64,000 nt of DNA, taken from contig JAIWND010000001.1 in the NCBI GenBank assembly GCA_025330725.1, forward strand, positions 1,494,501 through 1,558,500, written 5' to 3'. A model generated the notes under the pieces. It did not search any database and was not told where the DNA came from. It saw nothing but the letters and a program-made list of their open reading frames with translations. Both the position numbers and the translations under genes were made by a program. The number at the start of each line of letters is the position of its first letter. Position 1 is the stretch's first letter. This stretch comes from Chlamydoabsidia padenii. Taxonomy: Eukaryota > Mucoromycota > Mucoromycetes > Mucorales > Cunninghamellaceae. Shown in pieces: positions 35,332-50,248 of the stretch.

Positions 35332-37601
35332 ATGGACTATTCTCGATTGAATCTCTTCAAGAATAAAGAGTCTATGGTTTCCTCTTCTTCTTCCAAAAAG
35401 AGCAATACCAATGTCTATGATACTAATGATCCCCAACCTTCACATCACCAGGTAAAAGAAAAAGAAAGGAGAAGAATTCGTAGATAGAAAACTCATTTAT
35501 CTTTGTTTACTTAGAACTCAAGCAGCTCAATTTGTATCCACTCACCCTTCAAGTTTACACCCAGAACACGCTCTCAACTGATTCCTCATTCTCATGAAAA
35601 CAAACGACCAACCAATTCACCAGCGATACGTCCAGTCATTTCAACAAGTACCAACCTATTCCAAACACACACTGCTTCTCCAGCTAAAACAATAAAGGTA
35701 AACAAGAGAACGGGGGGGGGGTGAGGGAAAGATATTATTGACTCTGGTTTTTATTTTTAGATTGAAGGTGATGGAAATCAACGAGGAAATCTTATTGAAC
35801 AAGTCGATGATGGACAAGAACAACCCGGTGAACAGCTTGACTCTCACAAAATGAAGGACCTCAGTCGTGACTTGACATGCAAATTGGATCTTATTCAAAC
35901 TCACATTGACTCTATGGCCCTCAATATACATGCTCTTCGTCAAGACAACTTTATGGATGGTACCAATACTGCACTTATGGATAAACATCCCTTTGAAACT
36001 GACTTGGGTAACTTGATCTCTCCATTATCGTCAATCACTTACTTACTCTTTTATATATATGTATATATATGTATATATATATATAGCCAAAATGGCCGAT
36101 CATGCAAGACGTTGTATAAAGTTGGAACTAGATTATACTAAAGCCACGATTGATTCGAATAAGAATTGCATTGGTCGGCTACTACAAATTCTCCAATCCC
36201 CACCTTCTCCAGCTCAGGGTAAATGAAACAAAAGTCATGTATCAAACTAACCTTTTTTTTTGTTTTTGTTTTTTTGTTTCCAATAGATCCCTTACCAATG
36301 ATCATCAAGAAACAGCCAACCAAGAAAGTTAACAAGCGACCACAGAAGAACAACACTATGGTTCTAGTAGCTCACAGTCGGGATTTGGCTAATCAAATCG
36401 CCTTGACAAGAACAATGTAAGTGATCTCCGCATCAATACAAAATGACGAATGGATAATTTACTGTTATATATATATAGCTCATGTAATAGAATCAACGTA
36501 ATCGAATCCACACTTGATGAAGTCTATAATCAATATGTCAAAACATCGACCTTGAAGGAACAGCATACACGAAAGGAAACAAAGTAAGTCGATGGGGGGG
36601 GGAATACCATCTGAACAATACTGACTAAACTCTTTTATTTTATAGTCTTGCAAATATACTTGAGTTAAACTCTCAACTGAAAATCAATCAAGTCACTAAA
36701 CGCAAGGAAATGGAACGATATAAGGAGGTAATAAAGATATACCTCAAACTCAAGGTAGCTCACTCACCTATTGATTCTATCCCCTTGATAGCAAAGAAGA
36801 AATGATGTCTCTTTGGCTACTTCAATGTAAGTAAATTGTAAGTAAAAAAGGAAATCATGCAATTACATAAACGATGAACTTTTATTTTGTTACTAGACTG
36901 GAATCACTTAAAAGTCATCATATGGTGGCCGATGACACACAATCCATGATGACAAAGCTAAATAACAACAAAGAAAAGTAAGCAAGATAAAACAAAAATA
37001 TACATACAGATTGTTGACTTTTAACCCTGTTAGGTCGAAACTCTTAATTGCACGCGTGGTATCAGTACATGTCAAGATTATGAACCAACGAAAAGAAGTT
37101 GAAAAAATGAAAAAAGAATCACAAGGTAAGTCTATTGAATCATCTAATTTTTATGTTTTTTTAACTCTCTCTCTCTCTCTCTAGAATTAACATTGCCATT
37201 TAAAGAAAAGGTATATAAAAAGGGGGGATAATGTACATAGCGTGACGATCTCATGGAAACTTTTAGGTCTCTACATCTACAAAACGAAAATCCTCTAGAA
37301 TTAAGCAAATACAGACACAAAAGAAAAAGGTAACATGGAACATTGTATGATGAAAATGAAGCAATCCCTGATTAACTTTTTTTAGGCACCGGTCGCTACC
37401 CCTGATTATACTTTGTCTGCTTACACCTCGTCTAGCTCTGTCTTGACTGATCCTTTCCTCACTCAACTCATCATGGGGAACTCTTTCGAGGTAATTAGGT
37501 GTGCGACTCTTTATATGATGATAGTTTGACTGATTTATTGATTAGTATAGGATTATATTTCTGCCTTCAGTGCCATGTCGACTAAAATACCATACAAATA
37601 A
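35332..37601 (+). CDS. Unrecognised 14-exon protein, coiled-coil and basic
   Basis: I do not recognise the protein. Fourteen exons (35332-35451, 35515-35697, 35761-36007, 36087-36218, 36287-36416, 36479-36583, 36646-36727, 36792-36826, 36897-36977, 37034-37125, 37185-37210, 37267-37329, 37386-37490, 37551-37601) join in one frame to 483 aa. All have GT-AG borders, and several exons are under 40 nt. The N-terminus is Ser-rich, with a possible SPFKFTPRTRSQ phosphosite patch. The middle and C-terminal parts are helical and rich in Lys/Glu (KMKDLSRDLTCKLDLI, LANILELNSQLKINQ, KEVEKMKKESQ), suggesting coiled coils. A basic patch (VSTSTKRKSSRIKQI) could act in nuclear localisation. A structural, kinetochore or cytoskeletal role is possible, but nothing identifies one. 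Confidence 0.7.
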
Positions 37602-37916
37602 GAATAGCTGTAACATACCCCCCCCTCAAAAAAATACATCCTAGTTTAGCGATTACATGTAGCCTGTAGTAAACATTTATAAATAAAAATGCCGTGTAGG
37701 CTTGTTGACCTAATTTATACCGCCCTAAAACTTCAAACCGAAACTTTGCATGAATGTCGGTATTTAAATATTTTGAAAGAAGGGTCCATTTACAAAGTCA
37801 TCATGTTTAAGATAAGGTTTTTATTAAATTCATTGTATTCTAATTAAATGCAAGAGTAGTTATGGGGGATGATTAAACAAAATGGATGCAAGGGAAGGTA
37901 ATGGTATTTTCTATGT

Positions 37917-40609
<2,693 letters not shown>

Positions 40610-41394
40610 TTTTTTTTTTATGTAGAAGGTGAATGGGGAAAGAAAAAAAAATGCCTTCAGAAAACAAAAAGATCAAAATATTGAAATTCCGATTCCAATC
40701 CCGGAAATCAAAGCAAACCAACAAGATTCAATTTTTTGCCTTTCCTTCTCTTCCGCTCTTTTTTTTATATATATTATTGTTGAATTCTCTGCATTGGTTT
40801 ATCAGAATCCATAAAGCCATGTGTTCAAAGGTAAATCTAAATGGTTACAATTCCAGTGAAGGGTCGTTACAATGAACCCTTCAAAATGGACTCGGCGTAT
40901 AATCCGCTCTGTGTAAACGTTGCGGATATGAAACTACCAGTATGGAAATAGTAACCTTTTTTGACTTATCTTTTAGGTACGGAATAACTTTATCTCATTC
41001 ACTCTGACGTGGTCTCAACTACAAACCACTTGCTTTGCCTCTCATGTTGCTGTTAATTGGATTGTCTCTACATTGGATTGAAGCATTAGTAAGTATGACA
41101 TATGGGAATAAAAAAAGTGATACGAAACTCAATATCATATTCATTGGCACTTGGCACTTGGCACGCTGTGATCTAATTTACAGACTGCTGGTCTTTCCCC
41201 CGCTGCGGAAACCTCTTGGATCGACAAATCAATGATCAATGGTATCGGCGCATTTTGCGATGGCTCAAAACACCGGCGCACTTGACCGTAGATTGGTGGT
41301 TCCACAGTAAGTTTATAAAAGGAACTCAAAAAAAAACAATAAATCTGGGATTAACATACTTTTTACCTTTTACTTGATATATGGATATATAGAT
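40610..41394 (+). other. Intergenic region with possible upstream exons
   Basis: Between the helicase and ABC-transporter starts, two stretches look exon-like. One, at about 41044-41090, reads MLLLIGLSLHWIEAL and ends at a GTAAGT donor. The next, from about 41184, follows a TTTACAG acceptor and is open in two frames, one reading DRQINDQWYRRILRWLKTP and the other AGLSPAAETSWIDKSMING. I could not join them into one supported protein. They may be 5' exons of the transporter mRNA or a small separate gene. Confidence 0.3.
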
Positions 41395-44300
41395 ATGGGT
41401 AAAGCTTCACTAGAATCTTCGGATACTATTCAAGATACAGATCAACAACCAGAACAAGACAAGACTCAATCTAATAGCAACAATGAACCTGACAAGGAAG
41501 ATAAGAAGAAATCAATCCCTGTCCACCAACTCTTCCGGTTTGCCAATGGCTGGGACTTGATCCTTATATCGCTGGGTCTTGTATGCTCTATTGCTACAGG
41601 TGCTCTACTTCCAGTGACTATTCTTATATTTGGTAAATATCTGAATGTGCTTCTTACAAATATTACCGATCCATCTCAACTGGTGGATGAAACTTTGCCT
41701 GTCATTCTCGTCTTGGTGTATCTTGGCATTGGTCTTTTTGCGGCGGCTTACATATCTCAAAGTGCTTGGATGATCTCGGGTGAAAGGTAATATATACAAA
41801 TAACCCCACTGCAATAGTTACTAACATTCTACACTTATTCTTTAATAGTCAAACTCGAAGAATTCGAATCAAGTACCTCAACTCTATCCTTCGACAAGAA
41901 GCCGCATGGTTTGACAAGGCTGGTGAAGGCTCTTTGACAACACGACTAACAACTGACGCTCAACTGATTCAAGAAGGCATATCCGAAAAATTTGGTCTCT
42001 TTATCATTTGTATGGCACAACTGATATCTGGATTTATCACGGCTTTTGTGACGAATTGGAAACTGTCTTTGGTTACTTTGGCGGCGACTCCCTCTTTGGT
42101 CTTGCCTGCTGTGTTGATGGGATACTTTGTCAGCAGATACACTCAAGAATCACAAAGCGCCTATGCTCAAGCGGGGTCTATTGCCGAACAAGCCTTCTCT
42201 GGTTTGCGAACTGTATATGCCTTCTCTATGCAAGAACATTTTGTGGAACGCTATAACAAGGAACTGCTCAATGCAAAACACTTGGGCTACAAGCGGGGTC
42301 TTGTTCTTGGTATTGGTACCGGTGTCCTCATCTTTTCCTTTTTTGGGGTTTATGCTTTGGCTTTTTGGTATGGCTCCAAACTTGTATTTAGTCATACCAT
42401 AAGTGGTCCGACCATTGTGGTTGTGCTGGAATCGATCATTACTGGATCAGGTAAGACAAAATGAAAACAAAGCAAAACCCTCTTTTTTTTTTTATTAACA
42501 TACTGTATTTATATAGCGGGTCTAATGAATCTCCCACCTCACCTCAGTGCCATTGCCAATGCTTGTGGTGCTGCTCAAAATATCTTTGCTACAATCGATC
42601 GACAATCCGAAATTGATCCTGGTGTCGATACTGGGAAACGACTGGATGAAAAGACCTTCTCTGGCAACATTGAATTCAAGAATGTCAACTTTGCCTATCC
42701 TACGCGACCTGATGTTACCATTCTCGACAAATTCAATCTCAAGATACACAGCGGTCAAACGATTGCTCTGGTTGGTAAATCTGGATCTGGTAAATCTTCC
42801 GCTTTACAACTTTTACAAAGATTCTATGATCCTTTGGATGGTCAAATTCTTTTGGATGGTCATGATCTACGGGACTTGAACGTTGGTTGGTTACACGACA
42901 ATATTGGTGTGGTATCTCAGGAACCGGTATTATTCAACATGACCATTCGACAAAACATTTTGCTCGGTGCACCCAACTCTACTCAAGAAGCATTGGTGGC
43001 TGCGTGCAAGACAGCAAACTGTCACAGGTTTATTAAACAACTACCATCTGGCTATGATACGATTGTCGGTGAAAGCTCCATCTTTCTCAGTGGCGGTCAA
43101 AAACAACGTATTGCTATTGCTCGTGCTATTCTGAAAAATCCTTCTATTCTACTATTGGACGAAGTAAGTAGATCATGAACTCAATCAAGGAAACTATATT
43201 CTAACTATTCTAATTACTGTTTAGGCTACATCTGCTTTGGATACGCAATCTGAACGTCTCGTTCAAAAAGCTTTGGATGCTGCTTCTGCAAATCGTACTA
43301 CTTTGGTTGTTGCTCATCGATTGTCTACTATCCGAAATGCTGATCTAATTGTTGTAATGGAACATGGTGGACTGATCGAACAAGGAACTCATGAAGAACT
43401 GGTTGCTCGTGGACAAGTATATGCCGATCTGGTCAAGAAACAAGAAATCAATGGCGAAGAAACTCATGTCTCGAATACTCTGGTACATAACACATTATTA
43501 GAAGAAGATACTTCACTGGATGAAAAGATCCCTGTTTTGGATCTCGATGAAAAGCCTACTGTACTTAGCGAATTGGAGAAGGTGATGACAACAACATCCA
43601 TGGTGTCCGGTTCTAAACATCAAGAATTGAATGCCTATGAACTGGAACGCAAACGCAAACGTGATGAAAAGGCCTCTAAAAAACAACAGTCAGCTCCTGT
43701 CTGGCGGGTTCTCCGGGGTATGCGTAAAGAATGGTATATGCTGGCAGTTGGCTATCTTTGTGCAAGTCTGTCTGGTGCTCCCTATCCTGTATTTGCCTTT
43801 CTCTTTTCAAAGGTAGTGGTCACTATCTCTGTGGCTCCAAACACTGAACCTGGTCCTCTCGAAGGTGCCAATTTGTACAGCTTTTTATTCATGGTGGTTG
43901 GTCTTGTCGCTTTTGTGGGTAGCTTTGGCAAGGCAGCGGCGTTTGAATTAGCGGGTGAATCCTACTCGAGGCGACTCCGACAAGATCTATTCAGGGCTTA
44001 TCTTAAACAGGAAGTTGGATATTTTGATCGACCTGAAAATAGTACTGGCGCCCTGATCACACAATTATCCACTGATACAAAGAATGTCAACGAAATGGTG
44101 ACTAAGGCTTGGGGGGAAATTATTCGTATTGTCGTTACTGGTATTATTGGTAAGGACAAAAAGAAAAAGATAAAGCGATTATACTAACATTACTATCAAT
44201 TAGGAATCGTGATTGCATTTGTATACTCTTGGCAGCTTACTCTTGTGGTCTTGGGGATGGTTCCCCTACTCATCGTTGCAGCATCTTATGAATCTAGCCT

Positions 44301-45717
44301 CGAAAGTAAGTTTATTGGTTCGACAAATGACGATTACTCGGACAGCGGCAAGGTGGCCAATGAAGCGATCAAGAACATCAGGACAGTGGCATCTCTCAAC
44401 CAACAACGTTACTTTGAATCCCAATTTCACCAATCAACCGAACGACCTCATCGATTGCTCCGGCGTAAGGCTCTTCTCTCCTCCTTAACTTTTGGTCTTA
44501 TGCAAAGTATAGCGGCTTTTACCGAATGTGTTGCCTTCTATGCAGGTCTTCGGTTCATAGCTATGGGTTTAATCAACTTTGATCAAATGTTTACATCATT
44601 AATGATGGTGATGATCACTGCGATGGGTATTGGACAATCAATGGTAAGGAACTCACACACCAACGATCATCATTCTCATCCTCCTCCTCTTAATTTTTTT
44701 TTTCTTTCTTTGTACAGGTCTTTACGAAATCCTATGTTAAAGCCAAAATCTCTGCCATCACCATATTTGAAGTCTTGGACCGTCAACCTAGTATTGACCC
44801 TGACTTGGAAGGTGCCGAACCAAAAGATGTGAATGGTGATATCAAGTTTACGGATGTTGGATTCTTCTACCCGACACGACCCGATGCACCAATCTTCAAG
44901 GGTGAATTCAATCTGAATGTCAAATCTAATCAAACGGTGGCTCTGGTGGGACATAGTGGAAATGGTAAATTCTTTGCCTCGAGTTGATATCGGCAATCAC
45001 TAACCTCTCTCTTTGATAAAAGGTAAATCATCGGTGATGGGATTGATTCAACGATGGTATGATCCACATCAAGGCACTGTCTCATTGGATAATCTCAATA
45101 TCAACTCAATAACCCTTGGACACTTGCGATCACAAATGGCTATGGTCTCTCAAGAACCCACTCTGTTTGACATTTCCATCAAGGAAAATATCCAACTTGG
45201 TACTGATACTGAATTGTCTATGGAGTCCATTATCGAAGCATGCAAACGTGCCAATATCTATGAAACGATCTGCCAACTTCCTGATGGTTTTGATACTCGT
45301 GTTGGTGACAAGGGGTAAAGTTATACAGGATAGTATAATGATCCGCTCACTGACTCTCTTTTTTTTTTTTTTTTCGATGTATATAGGTCCCAGCTTAGTG
45401 GTGGTCAAAAACAAAGGGTGGCTATCGCTCGTGCATTGGTCCGCAAACCCAAGATCTTACTATTGGATGAAGCCACATCTGCTCTTGACAGTGAATCTGA
45501 AAAATTGGTGCAAGAAGCTCTCGATAATGTGCTCGACGGTGATTCCAACTTTACGTGTATCACTATTGCTCATAGATTGTCGACTATCCAAAATGCCGAT
45601 CTTATCTGTGTCATCAGTGATGGATGTGTGGTTGAACAGGGAAATCATCAAGAACTCTTGCGAATAAAGGGCGTGTATGCGGAACTGGTTGAACAACAGT
45701 CTCTTACTGTCACGTAA
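41395..45717 (+). CDS. Full-length ABCB-type multidrug (P-glycoprotein-like) transporter
   Basis: Eight exons (41395-41786, 41849-42450, 42517-43163, 43225-44149, 44204-44643, 44718-44964, 45023-45314, 45387-45717) give 1291 aa with the TMD1-NBD1-TMD2-NBD2 layout of eukaryotic ABCB exporters. The cytosolic N-terminus is charged and Gln-rich, and TMD1 starts near [20 protein letters not shown]1 has Walker [10 protein letters not shown], the signature [14 protein letters not shown], Walker [13 protein letters not shown] and the H-loop [11 protein letters not shown]2 has [35 protein letters not shown] and TIAHRL. Both ATP sites look complete. A charged linker (about 610-700, [15 protein letters not shown]) separates the halves. 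The likely role is drug or lipid export at the plasma membrane. Upstream exons are possible (see the preceding region). Confidence 0.95.
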
Positions 45718-46102
45718 CCTAAATGATCCCTCTTTAAAAATAACACATAATGTAATTAGATATATATACACCCCCTTTCTCATACTATAGATATACTTTT
45801 ATTTACAAGCTTTAATACTTCCACATAATAAACATTTTATCCTATTCCATTTGGACTGTATCATTACCATTATTATTCCCATGTAACACCAAATTACTAT
45901 AATTATAAAGATTTGTAAACAAAAAGTGATATTTTTTATTGTAGATATAAAGATAAAAGCAGTAATATAATCTAGTGGTAGGGGTGGTGGTAGGCAATGA
46001 CAAACGGTTGTGAAGAATTTCATGTCAGTGTTGTTAAATGTTATCGTGTCAAATTCGTCGTTATCGTTTCGTCAAGGTCGTAAAGAGATGGATGGTAACA
46101 TT
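45718..46102. other. Convergent intergenic region, nothing recognised
   Basis: AT-rich 3' flanks of the ABC transporter and NDUFB2 genes. No gene or repeat is seen. Confidence 0.6.
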
Positions 46103-46342
46103 TTAATGTTCTTCGTCGTGTCCGTGATCACCGTGGTCCCAAGGATGTCTCAAACCCTACAAAAGTAAAAAGGAAAAGTTGGTAAAGTTCATATTATCGA
46201 TTTTGCCATGTCTTACCAACAAAACAGGTCCATCTTGTTTAGCACGATACATCATCCAAAACCACATGGAGGCACCCAAAGCCTTACCAGTAAAACGATG
46301 CCAGAAACCGGCAACATGAGGATGGAAAGCACCAGCAGCCAT
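46103..46342 (-). CDS. Complex I accessory subunit NDUFB2
   Basis: Two exons (46342-46217, 46156-46103) encode 59 aa, a single-helix accessory subunit of the membrane arm of mitochondrial NADH dehydrogenase. The core ASMWFWMMYRAKQDGPVLLG and the His-rich end RHPWDHGDHGHDEEH match the plant and protist form of NDUFB2 very closely (MWFW..YRAKQDGPV...RHPW). The protein begins MAAGAFHPHVAGFWHRFTGK, with no obvious long presequence. A perfect GGCGGGATTTGAAA element lies 99-112 nt upstream. Identification rests on this short conserved core. Confidence 0.85.
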
Positions 46343-46440
46343 TGTTTTATATAAAAATAATGTAAGAGGAATAAAAAAAAAAAAAAAAGTAAAAGAGAAG
46401 GGATATAAAAAAAACAAGAATGACTGCCCAAAACACCCGA

Positions 46441-46454
46441 GGCGGGATTTGAAA
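46441..46454. promoter_or_regulatory. GGCGGGATTTGAAA promoter motif (NDUFB2)
   Basis: A perfect copy of the motif, identical over 14 nt to the one at 508-521, 99-112 nt upstream of the NDUFB2 ATG. Confidence 0.55.
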
Positions 46455-46691
46455 CTGTGCGTCATTGGGTCACAGTGGTCTAAACCAACAAGCCATCATT
46501 ATAGAGATATATATATCAAGTCAAAGAATGACAGAACGGTAAAAAGTTTATTATATGAATGTCAAAGTATGCGTGGACGAATAAAACAAGAGACTATACA
46601 AAAAATGTGTGTATATGAGGGAAGGAAGGGGGGTGAGGGAAAGGGTTATTTTTTTTAAAAAAAAAAAAAGAGGGGGCGGGGTTGAGTAAAT

Positions 46692-47486
46692 TTAAACCAC
46701 GGTACCAGAGGCAGAGGCAATACGGGGCCACAAATCAGCACATTCCTTGGCGACAGGACCAGTGATGGCAGATCCCTTCATTTCACCCTTGGGGTTGACG
46801 ATGACACCAGCATTATCTTCAAAGTACAAGAAGACACCATCGCGACGACGCCAGGCCTTGCGTTGACGAATGACAACAGCAGGCATAACTGATATAAAGA
46901 GCAAGTTAGTATCGGGTTCATGTATCATGTATGTTCTTGATGTAATTTAAATGTGTACTTACCCTTCTTTCGCAATTCAGGCTTACCCTTCTTGACGGAG
47001 GCGACAACCATGTCACCGGCACCGGCAGCAGGGAGTCTGTTCAAACGACCCTTGATGTTACGGACAGCAATGACATACAAATTCTTGGCGCCACTAAATT
47101 AAAAAAAAAAAAAAAAGGGGGGGGAGAGATGTCAGAACTCCCAGTTGCAGCCTTAATATTAATGACGACCGTTGTCATAGTAGCCGTTGTCATGACAACC
47201 ATACCTATTATCCGAGCAGTTCATAACTGCAGCCACAGGAAGACCTAATGTCATGCGGTACTTGGTTCCGGAGATACTAACTAGTTAAAAAAAGAGAAAC
47301 ATGAGGATAATGGTCATTTCGATGATTGATTAAAGAAGTAAAAAAGCTGATATATCCATCCATCCATCCATCCATCCATTCGTTTGTATCGTTCGTATTA
47401 TAACATGTATCCTTTTTCGTTGTAAATAGGCAAAATGGATGGTGGTGGTACTGTCGATTGTAATGCTTCTTTTTACCTTTAGGCAT
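46692..47486 (-). CDS. RPL23: Large-subunit ribosomal protein uL14 (L23 in yeast nomenclature)
   Basis: A 137-aa protein near the subunit interface. Exons are 47486-47477 (only 10 nt), 47280-47205, 47093-46963 and 46888-46692. The sequence [71 protein letters not shown] and [16 protein letters not shown] follows the family without gaps. The first exon codes for just three residues plus one base, so most genome annotations could miss it. Intron 1 contains a (CCAT)n tract. A run of A lies just 5' of the exon-3 acceptor region. Confidence is very high. Confidence 0.97.
47353..47381. repeat. (CCAT)n tract in RPL23 intron 1
   Basis: A perfect tetranucleotide repeat of about seven units, (ATGG)n on the coding strand, inside the intron 47476-47281. 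Confidence 0.93.
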
Positions 47487-48245
47487 GTTGAAGTTGGTTT
47501 GAAGGAAAGAGGAAGGGAAATAGAAATCTCCGCCTCCTTTTTTTCTTACCAAATTCAATTCCCGATCGTGCTACCACCCTGGATTCAGATTCCCTTTTTT
47601 GGCCATGTCATCCTTATTTTCAATAAATGAAGAGCATATTATCGTCATCATCACGTAAGAAAAGACGAATAGAAGGTAATTGGAAAAAGAGAGAGTGATC
47701 TTTATGTTTCGAAAAAAAAAAATTGGGATACAGTATCATAGCCCTGAGCACGACATCACCTGGACCCAAGTACAATGATCGCCTATGTATGTGTACCATG
47801 CGCTTCTTTGACCTCTCTTCTTGTTTTTTTGTACAATGGCATGATCAGTTACATACAAACCCTGTATATACACATGATCTACCCTTTTTTTTTGAGAGAG
47901 ATTCCAATTAGCCTACTGTTTGTGAAGACGATAAGATTATCAGGTTACTTTCATCCATAGTTTTTGTTATTTCAATAGATTATTGCATTGAAGACATTGT
48001 TATAAGAGCTAGACATTCAAACTATGGTTTATGGGTTAGTATTTGTTGAAGCGCCGATTAAAATTTGCATAAAAGTGGATGATCGGGTCAAGTCAGTAGC
48101 ATAAGATAACATTCCCATTATAAAGTCTGTGTACATCCATTATAAGACAAAGCAAGGAAATGTTTATATTGTTTTATATATATAATGTTTATTAAGATGA
48201 CACAAGAGATATAAGATAAATATTAATGTAACTAAACTAATAGGA
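47487..48245. other. Intergenic, RPL23 promoter side and transporter 3' side
   Basis: Contains ATTCAATTCCCGATC near 47563, a weak variant of the recurrent motif about 80 nt upstream of RPL23. I see no gene. Confidence 0.5.
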
Positions 48246-49093
48246 TCAGGAGGAGGGGGAAGGGAAGAAGCTCCAAACAGTTCCAAGTGTAGCCAGAATG
48301 ATAGATAAGATGAGGAAAGTCCAATTAATTAACAAGTCCATACGTGACATGGTACTATAATACAGGCGATGATAGCATACCAATGGGAAGATAACTGAGA
48401 TGCCGAAACTAAATAACGCACCTAGAAGAGACTATATCAAACACAAAATAAGAGTTAGATTGATAAAAAACCAACATCACCTTACCATGATCCGATCGAA
48501 CCCAGGAAAAACCGTAGCAATATAGATAACAAAGGCACTGAGCGCAATTCTACCCACCATGGACAAAACAGATTTCCTCCATGTGTTTTCCTTGCACCAA
48601 GTATCCATCCGAGAATAACCTTGCATCCAAAGTTCCCCAGATAAGATGACAGGATTTAGCATAAGACCATATTTTGCCACAGGTATCATGACAATTATAT
48701 AAACAGCGCCCTGATTGATCCATTTTGTGTAGCCTGGCGTCTGAGCCAAATTTCGAGTAATCTACCCATATTTAGCACAAAAAAGAAAAAGATTAGTTCG
48801 TAACAAAGAGCAATAACCCCGCCTTTTTTTTTTCTCTCTATACCTCCTGCATTGTATCCAATCCAAACATCATATAACCTGATACAGCCATGATAATATA
48901 AATCACGAATGTAATCAAGTAAGTTGTATCCACCATGCGATCGTATCGTTTGGGTTCAGCCATGTCACGGTAGAGACTTGGGAAGACAGCATGACCAGAA
49001 TAGACTGCCATCAAAAGTCCAAAGCTAAGTGGGATGTTAAAGGGTTCAGACGGAATCCATTCCGTTTCCTATATAGAATCATAAGTAAACAAT

Positions 49094-49139
<46 letters not shown>

Positions 49140-50248
49140 TGTCTTACCATTGGATCCCATAAGCTACCAGGTCGATTCTTCTTGATGAGACCATCAAGGA
49201 CAACGATCAGGACCAAAATTATGCTGCTAAAGACTCCAATTACACTTGTATAAGCCAGTTTGCTGATAGGTAGGAATGTCATTGGTGTCAAAACGAAGAA
49301 GGAGATCATTCTTGTTGTGATCATGTCCAGATCAAATAATGTTTCAAGTCCATCACCAAGTAGGACCGCCATAGCTACCCTATATATATATAGAAAGTTC
49401 ATTAGTTTGGTTTCCTTGTTCCTGTTTGATATTTCCCGAATTACCCGAGTGTGAAGAGTTCGAGAATAAAAACACTACTGATGACCCCACGACCACGTTC
49501 ACCAAAAGCCGCTGCACCCATGTCAGCATAAGTGAGTGCCCCAGGTGGAGCAGCATCCAAGCACCGCGCTAGGACTTTGGCCGAATAGTTGGTGGAGAGA
49601 GTGCAAAACAAAAACACCGACATGCCAATACACCAGCCCGCATACCGGATACCCAAAGGGAGGGCGAGAGCACCAATACCCACCAAGACATTGACCGAGT
49701 TGAAGACCGATTGAAGAAAGGTGGACTGAGGAATGTAGAATGATTGTGACTCTTCATGATACTCGCCCCGAAGAATCATTGTGCCAAGTGTCGTATGCCT
49801 TGAGAGAGCCGGGAAAAAGGAGAGACCACCACCTGTGTGATTCGAGAAGACACTAGTGGCATCCAATCTTTAAACAAATTAGTAAAGCATTTCATACAGA
49901 TGAAGAACTTTTTTACCTTGATTTCAAATCGTCTTGTCTTGCTTCTTCTTCCCATTCACCAGAGTTGACCGTATTATGCCTTGATATCGAGAGATTGTCA
50001 GCCATGTAGAGAGCAGAAGCTCGGGAATAAGATCGGCCAAAGGACCCAAGAGCATTTCGTATAGAGCGTGCCCTAGTGTCATGCATATCAGGTGGTAAAT
50101 GAGAGTGGTATGACAGGTCCAAGGTGTCTTGTTCAGTTAAAGGTGGCATTCCACCATTGTGAATAGTACCATAGTTATCAAGTTGAGATGGATGAGTGTT
50201 GCTAGGTACTCGTGTGGTTCGCTGAGGTAAAGAAGAAGATTGTTCCAT
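48246..50248 (-). CDS. Vacuolar amino-acid transporter, AVT1/SLC32-like (AAAP family)
   Basis: Six exons (50248-49917, 49867-49445, 49379-49148, 49068-48844, 48761-48486, 48431-48246) give 557 aa. A cytosolic N-terminus of about 160 aa, Ser/Arg-rich (RARSIRNALGSFGRSYSRAS), precedes about eleven membrane helices. The first core segment is SVFNSVNVLVGIGALALPLG, the hallmark of AAAP transporters. Later segments include IPLSFGLLMAVYSGHAVFPS and ITFVIYIIMAVSGYMMFG. AVT1-type proteins exchange H+ for amino acids at the vacuole. The intron at 49147-49069 holds a 40-nt T run on the + strand. A TTTCAAATCCCGCA element lies 109-122 nt upstream of the ATG. Substrate specificity cannot be read from sequence. 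Confidence 0.92.
49097..49136. repeat. Poly(T) tract, 40 nt, in the AVT1-like gene intron
   Basis: A pure T run on the + strand, which is poly(A) on the coding strand, within the intron 49147-49069. It is not at the pyrimidine tract, unlike the CYR1 run. Confidence 0.88.

Noticed and set aside
41200..41290. FCDGSKHRRT stretch that recalls a CDGSH iron-sulfur motif
   Set aside because: The other two cysteines, the proline and the correct histidine position are absent.
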